In this document: positions 11,926-24,800 of the stretch, piece by piece
Position numbering within the stretch: position 1 is the stretch's first letter
Layout of the letters: every line of letters begins with the position of its first letter
Assembly: GCA_020631735.1 (NCBI GenBank)
Contig: CM036201.1
Coordinates: 73,241,253-73,305,252 of the forward strand
Reading direction: 5' to 3'
Length of the DNA stretch: 64,000 nt
Source of the DNA: Saccharum officinarum
Taxonomy: Eukaryota > Streptophyta > Magnoliopsida > Poales > Poaceae
Notes under the pieces: generated by a model
The model's database searches: none
The model's input: only the letters and a program-made list of their open reading frames with translations
Told to the model about the DNA's origin: nothing
Translations under genes and position numbers: made by a program

Positions 11926-13080
11926 CTGTAGCACAAGTTTTAAATTACCCGGTGAGAACATATTTTAGTTGAGGTCACTTTTATCGAAATGGGATAATCC
12001 TTTTATAAGGGGAGGAATGCATGCCATGAATGGAATGCACAAACAATATGATGCATGCACGAGTCTTACGTTCTCACAAACTTAGGAAAAAAAAAGCATC
12101 TAACGGTGAATTCGGTGGCATACAACGATCTCTCATATACGTAACTAATTCGGTCTACACGATACGCTGTTATGTACCTGCAGAAAACTCATTTCAGCCC
12201 ATTCCCCATGAATGCATGAAAGCAGTAAACCTACCTACACGCTTTACACGAATCCCCAGATGCGTGTACAACGGTAGTGACTACCCAAACACATCGTCCT
12301 ATTGACGGCATCGCCTCAACGGACGGAACACCCACACATGCGACACTTTTATAAAAACATGTGTAAAACATGTAATTATCCAAGTATCATATAAGCACTT
12401 TCCCTAGATCGGCGGTGTATCCGATCATGCTCTCACAACTCACACTTACCGAAGCGTAGAGGTAACTGATCCATACATTACCACTCAATTAAGTGGCACT
12501 CATACAATAGCACGCCGTATGAGCAACAAAAAAGAAATATGGTGCAGAACCCCAAGTTAGTACTTAAATAGCCACCTAGAGTCCTTAACTGGGCATACAG
12601 GATATGACCACTGGCACACTTTTTTTTTTTTAGTTTCAAAATCACACTTTTTAAGCAGGGTTTTGGTTTAAATACACTTATGAACAGTAATTACGCTAAA
12701 CCATGCTCCGATGCCAGCTGTAACAGAACCGCCCAATTATACGAGATTAAGTAAGAAAATCATCCAACGGACGGACAATTTACCAAACTTAAGCCCGTAT
12801 AACCCGGTAGTCCGTGAAATCTCGACGGATTTCAAACCATTTCATATCACAGCCAAGATCGTAATAAGTTCAGCGATTACCTTCATAAGTTACACAGCAG
12901 TTTACGGCACAAAATACATCGGAGTTTAAACATAGTTATTACAAACCAGTTTCAAATAAAGTAGCGGAAGCATTAGTTCAAAGCACACACACACATCTTT
13001 TCCAAAATACAGTGCCAGCTCGCGATCATCTCCCACAAAAGCATCAGGCGAGGAGTAGTGAGTGACCATTGCCCATGGTC

Positions 13081-14326
13081 CTAGGCTTCGCCCATCGCAG
13101 GGTAGAGACAGTTGATACAATAACCATAGTACATCTGTCCATCTGCAACAAGTGGGAACAAAGCCCTGAGTACGAGAAGGTACTCAGCTAGACTTACCCG
13201 ACAGAACCAAAACAAAAGACTCCAAGGATCATGATAGGCATTTTGGTGGGGTAGCTGACTCATTTGCAAGAAAAGCATTTTTAGCTTAGCAAATCATTTA
13301 CAAAAGCATGTCATCTTCTAAATCTTTATTCTCCTGTCAACTATATTTGCACTTTATGCTAAAGTAACCATGTAATTGAGCAAGCAAGGATTACCATTGA
13401 TATTTAACAATAATTACCATGTCATTTTCCACATAACTATCCAAGTGTTGTATCCATATTACTACGATGAAGTAACTCAAGTCAAGTGCTCACTATCCAG
13501 TGAACGATGGCGATTCGAATCGATTATTGACCAGCTGGTAATTTATTCTTCACACAAACCTCACTCACCCGCTAAAGTGAGGTATTGGTCACCGTGTCAA
13601 CCATTCAGGTAAAGTCGCGAGCTTGCCAGGAACCACATGTACCCGGGGGCCGCCCGACTGCTCTTTGGCCTTATCATCGCGCCCCCGTTTCCTGCCACTA
13701 CTGCTCCGGTATAGTGCGTTGCGGGCAATCTACTCGGCCCGAATAATCTCCCGGCTTCGCGGTCGAAAGGTACTTTATCCGGCCAGCTAAATGTGAGGCA
13801 TGCGTTCAACATGACCCGAGGCCCGACATCGGACGGTCCTTAATCGACACAGACGGAAGACACTACAGTCCAGAACCCTGCAAGCTTCCGCCCGGTCTCA
13901 CATTCATTCCCACACTTAGTTATTCTCACATGACAATTCTTTCACATAAAACCAGGTAATCCCCTATAGCTCGCGGATGACAGGCAATCACCCGACTTCT
14001 ACCGGTCTAAGCAAACTAAGCAAGTATTGACCGTGGACACCAGGGTGACAAGGATCGGGTAAAACAAGGTGGAACAAGGTATAATGCAGCAACGTTTGCA
14101 AACAACTCCTAAACTTAATGCATCAGATTAAGTAAAATTAATAAATAATTATTTGCAAACCGGGGAGAAATGCTCCGGGGCTTGCCTCGCTCGAAGGTAC
14201 TGGGACGATGGTCGGGGCACTCCGGAAGCTCTTCACCGGACTCCTCTTCTACTTCTGCTGGCTCCGGCTCCTCGGGCTGCTCCTCTGCGTCCTCGGGAAC
14301 AACTGCCGGAACCACTTCCTGCGATC
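13081..14326 (-). CDS. putative spliced accessory ORF inside the LTR (copy B, intact)
   Basis: Exon A is 14326-14186 (141 nt) and exon B 13142-13081 (62 nt, TAG stop). Exon A follows an AG acceptor, starts with two bases of a split codon and ends one base into a codon, before a GCAAGC (GC-type) donor. Exon B follows TTGTTGCAG and completes the codon as Asp. Exon A is Glu/Pro-rich and contains LPECPDHRPSTF; exon B contains YGYCINCLYPA with a CxxC pair. Copy C has the same organisation (36655-37965). An upstream coding exon is implied by the acceptor phase but I could not locate it; it may lie in the GC-rich core. I do not recognise the product and assign no function. Confidence 0.5.
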
Positions 14327-15289
14327 CTGTATGATGCAGAAGTATGAGTGCAATATGCATCGGTGCATTGCAGAGGTGACATGAGATGATGATGATGCGG
14401 AATGCATGCGATGTAACGAATGTATTACGTCATCGGATTATGTGGAACTTATGACTCTTCTACAGGGTAGTCTACGTCATCCAAGAACATGTACTCGGAA
14501 ACTACCAACACTAGTTCCTATCATGCGAGAGTATTGGAGAATCAAGAGGCTTCAAAGATACACCAAAGTATAATTTTCCAACTAACTTTGCATTAAGAAT
14601 AAATAGAAACCCTAATTAGTCTTAAGGTTGAACAGCAACACATATTTTAGTAGCTCAGAAAAATCTTATAAAATTACAGTGGGTTACTAATATCAAGAAT
14701 AGCTTGACATAAAATTTTTACTGCATTTGGATAATTAGAACTTACTATACAAAAATAACAAACTATGGCCTCAAATAGATAGTTAAAATACTTTACATTA
14801 TGAAAAGTATCAAACAACAGATTTAGGAATTTTTCTACTATCTACTACCTAAACAAACACTATAGAAAAATTATCACTTGCATGTTTTATTCAAATTTAT
14901 TTAAATAACAAAAATAACAAATATTGGTAATAGAAAGCATTTGAACTGCAACTATACATTTTTCTACAGAACAACCATGAAATAAAATTACCCTAGCAAG
15001 TACATGGCATAACAGGATTAATAAACTTGGAACTACATTTTTCTGATTTTTTCTACATTTTCTTATCAATTTTTCAAGAAAACACCAATTTCAAGGCTTA
15101 AATAAAACACTACAGAAAAGTAATGAAATATTAGCATGCAATATTTTTATATTGTAGATCTGGTTCAAATGAGTACATAAAAATTTATTTCACAAATTTT
15201 GGAGCTAAAATGACCAAGAAATCATTTTCCAAGTGTTTTTCATCAAGAATAATAAAAGAAATCGAAATTCGTTTTTCTGAAAAAGGAAT

Positions 15290-16110
15290 TGGGCCGGCCC
15301 GAGATCAACAGTCGGCCCGTGGCCGTTTCCGGCCCGTCTCGCGCGCGCGGGAAGACCACCGAGCCGGCCCGCTCGGGGCGCGGCCCAGGGGCGCGGTCTT
15401 GCCCCTGCGAGGAGCAGAGCGCGTCGCCGGCGTTCGCACGCTCGACGTCGCGGCGGCGACTGCGGCCGACCGGCCGTCTCCGGTCGTGAGCAGGCGGGGC
15501 AACGAGCGCACGCGAACCGCGGTGAAGTGGCGAATCCGTTTTTGGAGAAAGGAGGGGCGAGGGGGTAGCGGGGAGTCGCCTCGACGGGAGCCGCGCGCGG
15601 TGGCGCCATGGCCGTCGGCGGCGAGGCGTGGAGGAGCTCACCTAGAGCTCGGAATACGGCGCAAACGCGAGCTTGAATCGGAGGAAGGCGAGGCGGAGCT
15701 GCGGGCGCGAGCAATTGAGAAATGGCGCGGCGGTGTGGGCGCTTCACGCCGGTGGAGCGGCGGTCACGGCGAGAGGGGAGCGCGAGCTCTCGGCTCGGGA
15801 AGGGAGGAGGAGGGAGTGCGAGCGCGGCGAGCTGGTGCGCGGGCCGCGGCAGGTGTAGGCGGCGCGTGGGTGCGGTGGCAGGTCGCGGAGGACGCGCGGC
15901 AGGCGCTGCAGGCGCGGGGCCGCCACGCGGCGGTGCGCCTCTGCCGCGGTCGCGGCGTGGCGCGGCGTCAGCGCGCGGACGCGGGCGAGGGGAGGGAGAA
16001 GGAGGCCGGCTGGGCCTGGGCCGAGGCGGGGTGACGCGGGCGCGCGCGCGCGGTGGCGCGGGCCGCATGTGGCCGTGGGCCGAACCGGAGGCGGCGGCCT
16101 GCGAGGGGGA
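15290..16110. other. GC-rich, CpG-dense core of the LTR
   Basis: About 0.8 kb of very GC-rich sequence lies within otherwise AT-rich LTR. Long ORFs in several frames on both strands are expected from composition. They are proline/arginine/alanine-rich without domains, so none is called. The same zone occurs at 24460-25290 and, in copy C, at about 32980-33950. It could hold the LTR promoter and the missing first exon. Confidence 0.5.
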
Positions 16111-16579
16111 GAAATGAATTTTTGATTTTTGATTTTCAAATTTAAATGTATTTCAAACTTCAAACCAAATTTTGAACAAGAAGAAAGCATTTTATGGATT
16201 TGGCCCAAAAATAAAAGTTGCTCAAAATTAAATTCTCTACAACTTTGATTAAGGGGCCATCTCAAAATTCTTGATAGATTTTGAATGACAAAATAAAAGC
16301 TAAAATAGGGAAAAATTTTGAATATTTTTCATAATTATTTTTAAGCAAGTTTTGACAAATTTTTGAGCTCCAAAATTTGAACTAGGGTTCCAAGTGATCT
16401 AGAATTTATAGTTGCAAGGTTTTGGTGCAATGTGATTATCATGTTAATACAATTTATCACATACGTTAATTTCAAGCTTTTGTTTAAATCAAATTACGAA
16501 TTGTCACACAAGATCATGATGTTATGAATGCGATGCAATATGATTGCTATGCAAAAATGCATTTCGTAACACCGGAGTG

Positions 16580-19363
16580 TTACAGCCCTCCCCCCTTATA
16601 AAAATCTCGTCCCGAGATTTGGGTTACGAACCATTTATAATAAAAATCTTCATAAGCGTTCTTTAAGTATTCACCCGTTTCCCAAGATGCATCCCCTTCA
16701 TCGTGATGACTCCATTGTATCTTATATGTTTTCACCACACTGTTTCGAGTAGCCCTTTCCTTGGTATCCAAAACTCGAACTGGTTGCTCACGATACACCA
16801 GATCTGACTTCAGTTTTATGCCTCGAGGTTCAATCCTTTCCTCTGGAACGCGCAAACACTTCTTGAGATGTGATACATGAAAAACTGGGAATATAGCACC
16901 CATTGACTCTGGTAAATCCAATTTGTAAGCCACAGGACCCTTCCGTTCCAGGATTTTATAAGGTCCCACAAATCTGGCGGCCAGCTTTCTGCGCACACCA
17001 AATCTTTTCTTTTTCATTGGTGTAACTTTTAGATAGACATAGTCACCAACTTCGAACACAAGCGGTCTCCTTCTCTTATCTGCATAACTTTTCTGACGTG
17101 ACTGGGCTGCTCTTATATTCTGCTGGATGATATGAACTTTCCTTTCGGCTTCTTCTACGAAGTCAATACCATAATACCTTCTTTCTCCGGGCTCAATCCA
17201 GTTTAACGGTGTTCTACACTTTCGGCCATACAGAGCCTCAAAAGGTGCCATCTTGATACTCTCTTGATAGCTGTTATTGTATGAGAACTCTGCTAATGGT
17301 AACCATGACTCCCATGAACCTCTGGAAGACAACACACAGGCTCTTAACATATCTTCTAGAACAGCATTAACTCTCTCAGTTTGACCATCTGTTTGAGGAT
17401 GATAGGCAGTGCTACGAATCAGACTAGTCCCCAAACCTTTGTGCAAGTGCTCCCAAAAGTGAGCAGTGAACTGCGACCCTCTGTCAGACACTATAGTCTT
17501 TGGTATGCCATGCAACCTCACAATCTCTGCAATATACTTCTCAGCATATTGAGGTGGTCTATATTCCGTTTTGACAGGCAAAAAGTGGGCTGTCTTAGTA
17601 AGACGATCCACAATTACCCAAATGGAATCGTGACCTTTTTGAGTAGTGGGTAGACCCGTGATAAAATCCATACTTATGTCATCCCACTTCCAACTCGGCA
17701 CTGACAAAGGTTGTAGCATTCCGGCAGGCTTCATGTGAATTGCTTTTACTCTACAACATGTGTCACATCTGGCTACATACGCTGCAATTTCCTTCTTCAT
17801 CTTGGTCCACCAATAACGAGGCCTTAGTTCTTGATATATTTTACTGCTGCCAGGATGAATAGACAACTTAGAGAGATGAGCTTCATCCAAAATTTTATTC
17901 TTAAGCTCTCTATCCTTTGGAACAACAAGACGGTTGTCGAACCACAACACATCCTGCTCATCCACCCTGAAGTGTTTCGAGGGTTCTTCTTGAATCTTCT
18001 TTTTGATGTGGAATATCCCCTTGTCTGTTTTCTGACCTTCTATAATCTTACTCTCCAAGGAACAACTGACCTGAATACTTTGTAGCACGGCAGGGTGCAT
18101 TAGATCGAAACCATCTTCAAGCAAGGGTTGCACATTCAGACAATGTGACTTTCTGCTTAAAGCATCAGCTACCACATTGGCTTTCCCAGGGTGATACTGT
18201 ACATTCAAGTTGTAGTCTTTGATCAGTTCTAACCATCTTCGCTGTCTCATGTTCAATTCTGGTTGGGTGAAAATGTACTTGAGACTCTTATGATCGGTGA
18301 AAATGTTGCACACGTTACCCAGCAGATAGTGTCTCCAAATCTTTAAGGCATGCACCACAGCGGCAAGCTCAAGATCGTGGGTCGGATAATTGATTTCATG
18401 TTTTCTCAACTGCCGGGAGGCATAAGCAATGACTCTTCCTTCTTGCATTAGCACACACCCTAATCCTGTTTTTGATGCGTCACAGAACACATCAAAAGGT
18501 TTTTCGATGTCGGGCTGTGCAAGAACTGGAGCAGTGGTCAACAGTTTCCGCAAGGTATGGAAAGCTGTCTCACACTCCTCTGTCCACACAAACTTGTGAT
18601 CTTTCTGTAACAGACTTGTCATAGGCTTGGCAATCTTCGAGAAGTCTGGGATAAAACGGCGATAGTAACCCGCTAACCCTAGGAAACTTCTGACTTCTGA
18701 CACTGTGGTTGGAGTCTTCCAATCCATAACCTCTTGCACTTTACTCGGATCTACAGAAACTCCATTCTCAGATAGGATATGACCGAGGAAAGGAACTTTC
18801 TTCAACCAAAATTCACATTTGCTGAACTTAGCATATAACTTATGATCTCTCAGCCTGGTCAAGACAATTCTCAGATGCTCTTCATGATCTTTCTCGTTTT
18901 CAGAGTATACTAGAATGTCATCAATGAAGACAACTACAAACTTATCCAACTCTGGCATGAAAACTGTATTCATCAGATACATAAAATATGCAGGAGCATT
19001 TGTCAGTCCAAATGACATAACAAGATACTCGTACAACCCGTATCTGGTAGAAAAGGCGGTTTTCGGAACATCTTGAGGTCTAATCTTTATCTGATGATAC
19101 CCAGACCTTAAGTCTATCTTGGAGAACACTCTGGCTTTAGCTAACTGATCAAACAGAACATCAATATGAGGCAGTGGATATTTATTCTTGATAGTTACAG
19201 CGTTAAGAGGTCGGTAATCCACACACATCCTGAGAGTACCCTCTTTCTTTTTCTTTACAAACAAGGCAGGACATCCCCATTCAGACTTACTTGGGCGAAT
19301 AAACCCCTTTTTTAACAACTCTTCCAACTGTTTCTTCAACTCAGCTAACTCATCCGGAGGCAT
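16580..19363 (-). CDS. Ty3/Gypsy pol: reverse transcriptase, RNase H, integrase, chromodomain
   Basis: A 927-residue open frame. The N-terminal reverse transcriptase has its FIDD active site at about residues 147-150. RNase H follows from about residue 290 ([10 protein letters not shown], later TDHKSLKY). Integrase comes next, with a His/Cys zinc site ending in CDTCC, then [17 protein letters not shown] and GQTERVN supplying the D,D,E triad. The C-terminal domain has VQWSHH-type chromodomain features ([12 protein letters not shown]). The product copies element RNA and integrates the cDNA. The true start is not the methionine at 19363: the gag-protease frame should continue into this one, but a one-base loss near 19393 separates them. 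The polyprotein is otherwise uninterrupted. Confidence 0.93.
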   Translation of the reverse strand: MPPDELAELKKQLEELLKKGFIRPSKSEWGCPALFVKKKKEGTLRMCVDYRPLNAVTIKNKYPLPHIDVLFDQLAKARVFSKIDLRSGYHQIKIRPQDVPKTAFSTRYGLYEYLVMSFGLTNAPAYFMYLMNTVFMPELDKFVVVFIDDILVYSENEKDHEEHLRIVLTRLRDHKLYAKFSKCEFWLKKVPFLGHILSENGVSVDPSKVQEVMDWKTPTTVSEVRSFLGLAGYYRRFIPDFSKIAKPMTSLLQKDHKFVWTEECETAFHTLRKLLTTAPVLAQPDIEKPFDVFCDASKTGLGCVLMQEGRVIAYASRQLRKHEINYPTHDLELAAVVHALKIWRHYLLGNVCNIFTDHKSLKYIFTQPELNMRQRRWLELIKDYNLNVQYHPGKANVVADALSRKSHCLNVQPLLEDGFDLMHPAVLQSIQVSCSLESKIIEGQKTDKGIFHIKKKIQEEPSKHFRVDEQDVLWFDNRLVVPKDRELKNKILDEAHLSKLSIHPGSSKIYQELRPRYWWTKMKKEIAAYVARCDTCCRVKAIHMKPAGMLQPLSVPSWKWDDISMDFITGLPTTQKGHDSIWVIVDRLTKTAHFLPVKTEYRPPQYAEKYIAEIVRLHGIPKTIVSDRGSQFTAHFWEHLHKGLGTSLIRSTAYHPQTDGQTERVNAVLEDMLRACVLSSRGSWESWLPLAEFSYNNSYQESIKMAPFEALYGRKCRTPLNWIEPGERRYYGIDFVEEAERKVHIIQQNIRAAQSRQKSYADKRRRPLVFEVGDYVYLKVTPMKKKRFGVRRKLAARFVGPYKILERKGPVAYKLDLPESMGAIFPVFHVSHLKKCLRVPEERIEPRGIKLKSDLVYREQPVRVLDTKERATRNSVVKTYKIQWSHHDEGDASWETGEYLKNAYEDFYYKWFVTQISGRDFYKGGGL
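16585..16598 (-). other. polypurine tract
   Basis: On the minus strand AAGGGGGGAGGGC directly precedes the TGTAACAC start of the LTR, the expected position for the second-strand primer. Confidence 0.85.
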
Positions 19364-21102
19364 CCGATAAGGTCTCCTCGAAATTGGAGCTGTCCCGGGA
19401 TCAACTCGATTCCAAACTCAACATCTCTGTCTGGAGGAAGGCCAGGCAACTCGTCTGGAAACACATCCGGGAACTCACATACTACTGGGATCTGATGGAT
19501 AGGAGCAACTTCCATGGCACAGGTCACACTCACAAGATCTGTTCTTTTAGGCAATGGTACCTGAAAAGTACCCTCTGCCTGGGGATCTTTAAGGGTAAGC
19601 ATCCGACTGCTTGTATCTATGACTGCTTCCCAGTCTTTCATCCAGTTCATTCCTATTATTACATCCAAAACTAGTCCAGGCATAACTACCAGGTTCACTC
19701 GGAACTTCCGACTACCTAACTCAAGGGTTGCCCCTCTAACCATCTTATTGGTTAACACATCAGCTCCTGCTGAACTTATGCGATAACCATAACTCAATTC
19801 TGTGCATAGTTGTTCATGCTTCCGTGCAAATGCTTGACTCATGAAAGAATGCGAAGATCCAGAATCAAAAAGAACAACTGCAGGGTGATGGTTCACAAGA
19901 AACTTACCAGCAGTTACGGGCTCTCCCTCAGGAACTTCATCAATGGCGGTGTGGTGTACACGAGCATTGTAAGTCTGTTGCTTCTTTTTAGGCGGATAAG
20001 GGCAGAACTTGGAAAAGTGGCCTGGCTGACCACAGTTGTAGCAGGGCCCTTTCACTGTACCAGCAGACCCTATAGCTCCCTTGGAGTTGCTCTGTTCTGC
20101 AGCTGCGCTGGTCTTTGTTGGCGGCACTGCGATCTTGTACGGTTTCTGTGGCCCCTTGTAATTCTGGGTTTTATGCTGCGGCGGCCTGAACCTCGCACCA
20201 GGTGCGGACGGACGATAAGATGAACGGTTGGCAGGGACAACTCTGGACTGGGATGGTCCTGACTCGAACACTCTCTTGCGGTTCTTGGACGCGGTGTAAG
20301 CGTTATTGTTCTTCTCTTGCTTCAAACAGTCACTGATAAAGTCGTTGAATCTGTTGCGGGTATTGGTACCCACATGCTTCATCATCTTCGGACTCAACCC
20401 TCTCTTGAAACTAGCAATCTTCTTTGCATCTGTGTCAACCATGTCTGGGGCATAGCGGCACAAGTTATTAAAGGCATGCAGATACTGTGTCACCGTCTTG
20501 GTACCCTGATTCAAGGCTAAAAACTCTCCAAGCTTCATCTCAACCAACCCTGGGGGAATATAAACTCCCTTAAAAGCTTCAGTGAAATCCCTCCAAGAGA
20601 TCTGGGCATTAGGAGGAAAAGTACTGCGGTGATGCTTCCACCACATTCCTGCTGGTCCTTGTAACTGATGTGCAGCATACTCTACTTTCAGAACTTCTGT
20701 CATCCTTAACACACGGAACTTATCTTCCATAGTGTTAATCCATTCTTCGGCATCAAGTGGCTCTGCTGCTTCTTTGAAAATAGGTGGCCTCGTATCCATG
20801 AAATCCTTGAAACTGCTGTACTGGTTCACTCCCTGGCCACCACCTTGATTATTTCCTCTTTGAACATTTTCCGCGATGGTACGCAGAAAGTCTTCCATAT
20901 TCCTCTGTGATTGTTCAGTATTGCGTTGACTTCCAAGAAACTGTGTGAAGAACATTTCTGCGGTAAGCGGCGGAGGAGGGGGCAAATGTGGTTCTGGACG
21001 TGGTTCCTGGTGGTTGACATTGTTGGCACCACTTCCACCAGCTCCTGCACCGTTGCCACCAGTCTCAGCGGCTTCGTACGTAGCACGACGAGTGTTGGCC
21101 AT
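19345..21102 (-). CDS. Ty3/Gypsy gag and aspartic protease
   Basis: The likely start is the MANTRR methionine at 21102; the frame stays open to an upstream methionine at 21138. A capsid-type region precedes a CCHC zinc knuckle ([14 protein letters not shown]) near 20010-20045. A protease follows with its active site in [11 protein letters not shown] near 19850-19885. The frame then reads into an unrelated tail and stops at 19345, just after the expected gag-pol continuation point. Comparison with the usual single gag-pol frame of this lineage places a one-base deletion near 19393, at GGA-CAGCT. Confidence 0.93.
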   Translation of the reverse strand: MANTRRATYEAAETGGNGAGAGGSGANNVNHQEPRPEPHLPPPPPLTAEMFFTQFLGSQRNTEQSQRNMEDFLRTIAENVQRGNNQGGGQGVNQYSSFKDFMDTRPPIFKEAAEPLDAEEWINTMEDKFRVLRMTEVLKVEYAAHQLQGPAGMWWKHHRSTFPPNAQISWRDFTEAFKGVYIPPGLVEMKLGEFLALNQGTKTVTQYLHAFNNLCRYAPDMVDTDAKKIASFKRGLSPKMMKHVGTNTRNRFNDFISDCLKQEKNNNAYTASKNRKRVFESGPSQSRVVPANRSSYRPSAPGARFRPPQHKTQNYKGPQKPYKIAVPPTKTSAAAEQSNSKGAIGSAGTVKGPCYNCGQPGHFSKFCPYPPKKKQQTYNARVHHTAIDEVPEGEPVTAGKFLVNHHPAVVLFDSGSSHSFMSQAFARKHEQLCTELSYGYRISSAGADVLTNKMVRGATLELGSRKFRVNLVVMPGLVLDVIIGMNWMKDWEAVIDTSSRMLTLKDPQAEGTFQVPLPKRTDLVSVTCAMEVAPIHQIPVVCEFPDVFPDELPGLPPDRDVEFGIELIPGQLQFRGDLIGCLRMS

Positions 21103-21882
21103 CTGTAGCACAAGTTTTAAATTACCCGGTGAGAACATATTTTAGTTGAGGTCACTTTTATCGAAATGGGATAATCCTTTTATAAGGGGAGGAATGCATG
21201 CCATGAATGGAATGCACAAACAATATGATGCATGCACGAGTCTTACGTTCTCACAAACTTAGGAAAAAAAAGCATCTAACGGTGAATTCGGTGGCATACA
21301 ACGATCTCTCATATACGTAACTAATTCGGTCTACACGATACGCTGTTATGTACCTGCAGAAAACTCATTTCAGCCCATTCCCCATGAATGCATGAAAGCA
21401 GTAAACCTACCTACACGCTTTACACGAATCCCCAGATGCGTGTACAACGGTAGTGACTACCCAAACACATCGTCCTATTGACGGCATCGCCTCAACGGAC
21501 GGAACACCCACACATGCGACACTTTTATAAAAACATGTGTAAAACATGTAATTATCCAAGTATCATATAAGCACTTTCCCTAGATCGGCGGTGTATCCGA
21601 TCATGCTCTCACAACTCACACTTACCGAAGCGTAGAGGTAACTGATCCATACATTACCACTCCATTAAGTGGCACTCATACAATAGCACGCCGTATGAGC
21701 AACGAAAAAGAAATATGGTGCAAGAACCCCAAGTTAGTACTTAAATAGCCACCTAGAGTCCTTAACTGGGCATACAGGATATGGACCACTGGCACACTTT
21801 TTTTTTTTAGTTTCAAAATCACACTTTTTAAGGCAGGGTTTTGGTTTAAATACACTTATGAACAGTAATTACGCTAAACCAT

Positions 21883-21894
21883 GCTCCGATGCCA
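21883..21894 (-). other. primer-binding site, initiator-Met tRNA type
   Basis: On the minus strand the LTR end TTACA is followed by GC and then TGGCATCGGAGC, close to the TGGTATCAGAGC complementary to plant initiator tRNA-Met. The same site occurs at 12705-12716 and, in plus orientation, at 38320-38331 (TGGTACCGGAGC). Confidence 0.8.
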
Positions 21895-21896
21895 GC

Positions 21897-24800
21897 TGTA
21901 AGAAACCGCCCAATTATACGAGATTAAGTAAGAAAATCATCCAACGGACGGACAATTTACCAAACTTAAGCCCGTATAACCCGGTAGTCCGTGAAATCTC
22001 GACGGATTTCAAACCATTTCATATCACAGCCAAGATCGTAATAAGTTCAGCGATTACCTTCATAAGTTACACAGCAGTTTGCGGCACAAATACATCGGAG
22101 TTTAAACATAGTTATTACAAACCAGTTTCAAATAAAGTAGCGAAGCATTAGTTCAAAGCACAACACACACATCTTTCCAAAATACAGTGCCAGCTCGCGA
22201 TCATCTCCAAAAAGCATCAGGCGAGGAGTAGTGAGTGACCATTGCCCATGGTCCTAGGCTTCGCCCATCGCAGGGTAGAGACAGTTGATACAATAACCAT
22301 AGTACATCTGTCCATCTGCAACAAGTGGGAACAAAGCCCTGAGTACGAGAAGGTACTCAGCTAGACTTACCCGACAGAACCAAAACAAAAGACTCCAAGG
22401 ATCATGATAGGCATTTTGGTGGGGTAGCTGACTCATTTGCAAGAAAAGCATTTTTAGCTTAGCAAATCATTTACAAAAGCATGTCATCTTCTAAATCTTT
22501 TATTCTCCTGTCAACTATATTTGCACTTTATGCTAAAGTAACCATGTAATTGAGCAAGCAAGGATTACCATTGATATTTAACAATAATTACCATGTCATT
22601 TTCCACATAACTATCCAAGTGTTGTATCCATATTACTACGATGAAGTAACTCAAGTCAAGTGCTCACTATCCAGTGAACGATGGCGATTCGAATCGATTA
22701 TTGACCAGCTGGTAATTTATTCTTCACACAAACCTCACTCACCCGCTAAAGTGAGGTATTGGTCACCGTGTCAACCATTCAGGTAAAGTCGCGAGCTTGC
22801 CAGGAACCACATGTACCCGGGGGCCGCCCGACTGCTCTTTGGCCTTTATCATCGCGCCCCGTTTCCTGCCACTACTGCTCCGGTACAGTGCGTTGCGGGC
22901 AATCTACTCGGCCCGAATAATCTCCCTCCGGCTTCGCGTCGAAAGGTACTTTATCCGGCCAGCTAAATGTGAGGCATGCGTTCAACATGACCCGAGGCCG
23001 ACATCGGACGGTCCTTAATCGACACAGACGGAAGACACTACAGTCCAGAACCTGCAAGCTTCCGCCCAGTCTCACATTCATTCCCACACTTAGTTATTCT
23101 CACATGACAATTCTTTCACATAAAACCAGGTAATCCCTATAGCTCGCGGATGACAGGCAATCACCCGACTTCTACCGGTCTAAGCAAACTAAGCAAGTAT
23201 TGACCGTGGACACCAGGGTGACAAGGATCGGGTAAAACAAGGTGGAACAAGGTATAATGCAGCAACGTTTGCAAACAACTCCTAAACTTAATGCATCAGA
23301 TTAAGTAAAATTAATAAAAATTATTTGCAAACCGGGGGAGAAATGCTCCGGGGCTTGCCTCGCTCGAAGGTACTGGGACGATGGTCGGGGCACTCCGGAA
23401 GCTCTTCACCGGACTCCTCTTCTACTTCTGCTGGCTCCGGCTCCTCGGCTGCTCCTCTGCGTCCTCGGGAACAACTGCCGGAACCACTTCCTGCGATCCT
23501 GTATGATGCAGAAGTATGAGTGCAATATGCATCGGTGCATTGCAGAGATGACATGAGATGATGATGATGCGGAATGCATGCGATGTAACGAATGTATTAC
23601 GTCATCGGATTATGTGGAACTTATGACTCTTCTACAGGAGTCTACGTCATCCAAGAACATGTACTCGAAACTACCAACACTAGTTCCTATCATGCGAGAG
23701 TATTGGAGAATCAAGAGGCTTCAAAGATACACCAAAGTATAATTTTTCCAACTAACTTTGCATTAGAATAAATAGAAACCCTAATTAGTCTTAAGGTTGA
23801 ACAGCAACACATATTTTAGTAGCTCAGAAAAATCTTATAAAATTACAGTGGGTTACTAATATCAAGATAGCTTGACATAAAATTTTACTGCATTTGGATA
23901 ATTAGAACTTACTATACAAAAACAAAAACAAACTATGGCCTCAAATAGATAGTTAAAATACTTTACATTATGAAAAGTATCAAACAACAGATTTAGGAAT
24001 TTTTCTACTATCTACTACCTAAACAAACACTATAGAAAAATTATCACTTGCATGTTTTATTCAAATTTATTAAATAACAAAAATAACAAATATTGGTAAT
24101 AGAAAGCATTTGAACTGCAACTATACATTTTTCTACAGAACAACCATGAAATAAAATTACCCTAGCAAGTACATGGCATAACAGGATTAATAAACTTGGA
24201 ACTACATTTTTCTGATTTTTTTCTACATTTTCTTATCAATTTTTCAAGAAAACACCAATTTCAAGGCTTAAATAAAACACTACAGAAAAGTAATGAAATA
24301 TTAGCATGCAATATTTTTATATTGTAGATCTGGTTCAAATGAGTACATAAAAATTTATTTCACAATTTTGGAGCTAAAATGACCAAGAAATCATTTTCCA
24401 AGTGTTTTTCATCAAGAATAATAAAAGAAATCGAAATTCGTTTTTTCTGAAAAAGGAATTGGGCCGGCCCGAGATCAACAGTCGGCCCGTGGCCGTTTCC
24501 GGCCCGTCTCGCGCGCGCGGGAAGACCACCGAGCCGGCCCGCTCGGGGCGCGGCCCAGGGGCGCGGTCTTGCCCCTGCGAGGAGCAGAGCGCGTCGCCGG
24601 CGTTCACACGCTCGACGTCGCGGCGGCGACTGCGGCCGACCGGCCGTCTCCGGTCGTGAGCAGGCGGGGCAACGAGCGCACGCGAACCGCGGTGAAGTGG
24701 CGAATCCGTTTTTGGAGAAAGGAGGGGCGAGGGGGTAGCGGGAGTCGCCTCGACGGGAGCCGCGCGCGGTGGCCCCCATGGCCGTCGGCGGCGAGGCGTG

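Larger units (their letters stand above)
12719..16584 (-). mobile_element. 3' LTR of the full element (also 5' LTR of truncated unit), 3866 bp
   Basis: Bounded on the minus strand by TGTAACACTCC and CTGTTACA. A polypurine tract lies outside one end (16585-16598) and a primer-binding site outside the other (12706-12717). It matches the 5' LTR (21897-25756), differing mainly by scattered one- or two-base indels and a few substitution clusters in its GC-rich core (15290-16110). Confidence 0.92.

Noticed and set aside
15205..16117. Long ORFs on both strands in the GC-rich LTR core (and 24360-25317)
   Set aside because: Low-complexity Pro/Arg/Ala/Gly sequences in several frames at once, expected from GC-rich DNA. 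Not preserved between the two LTRs because of indels.
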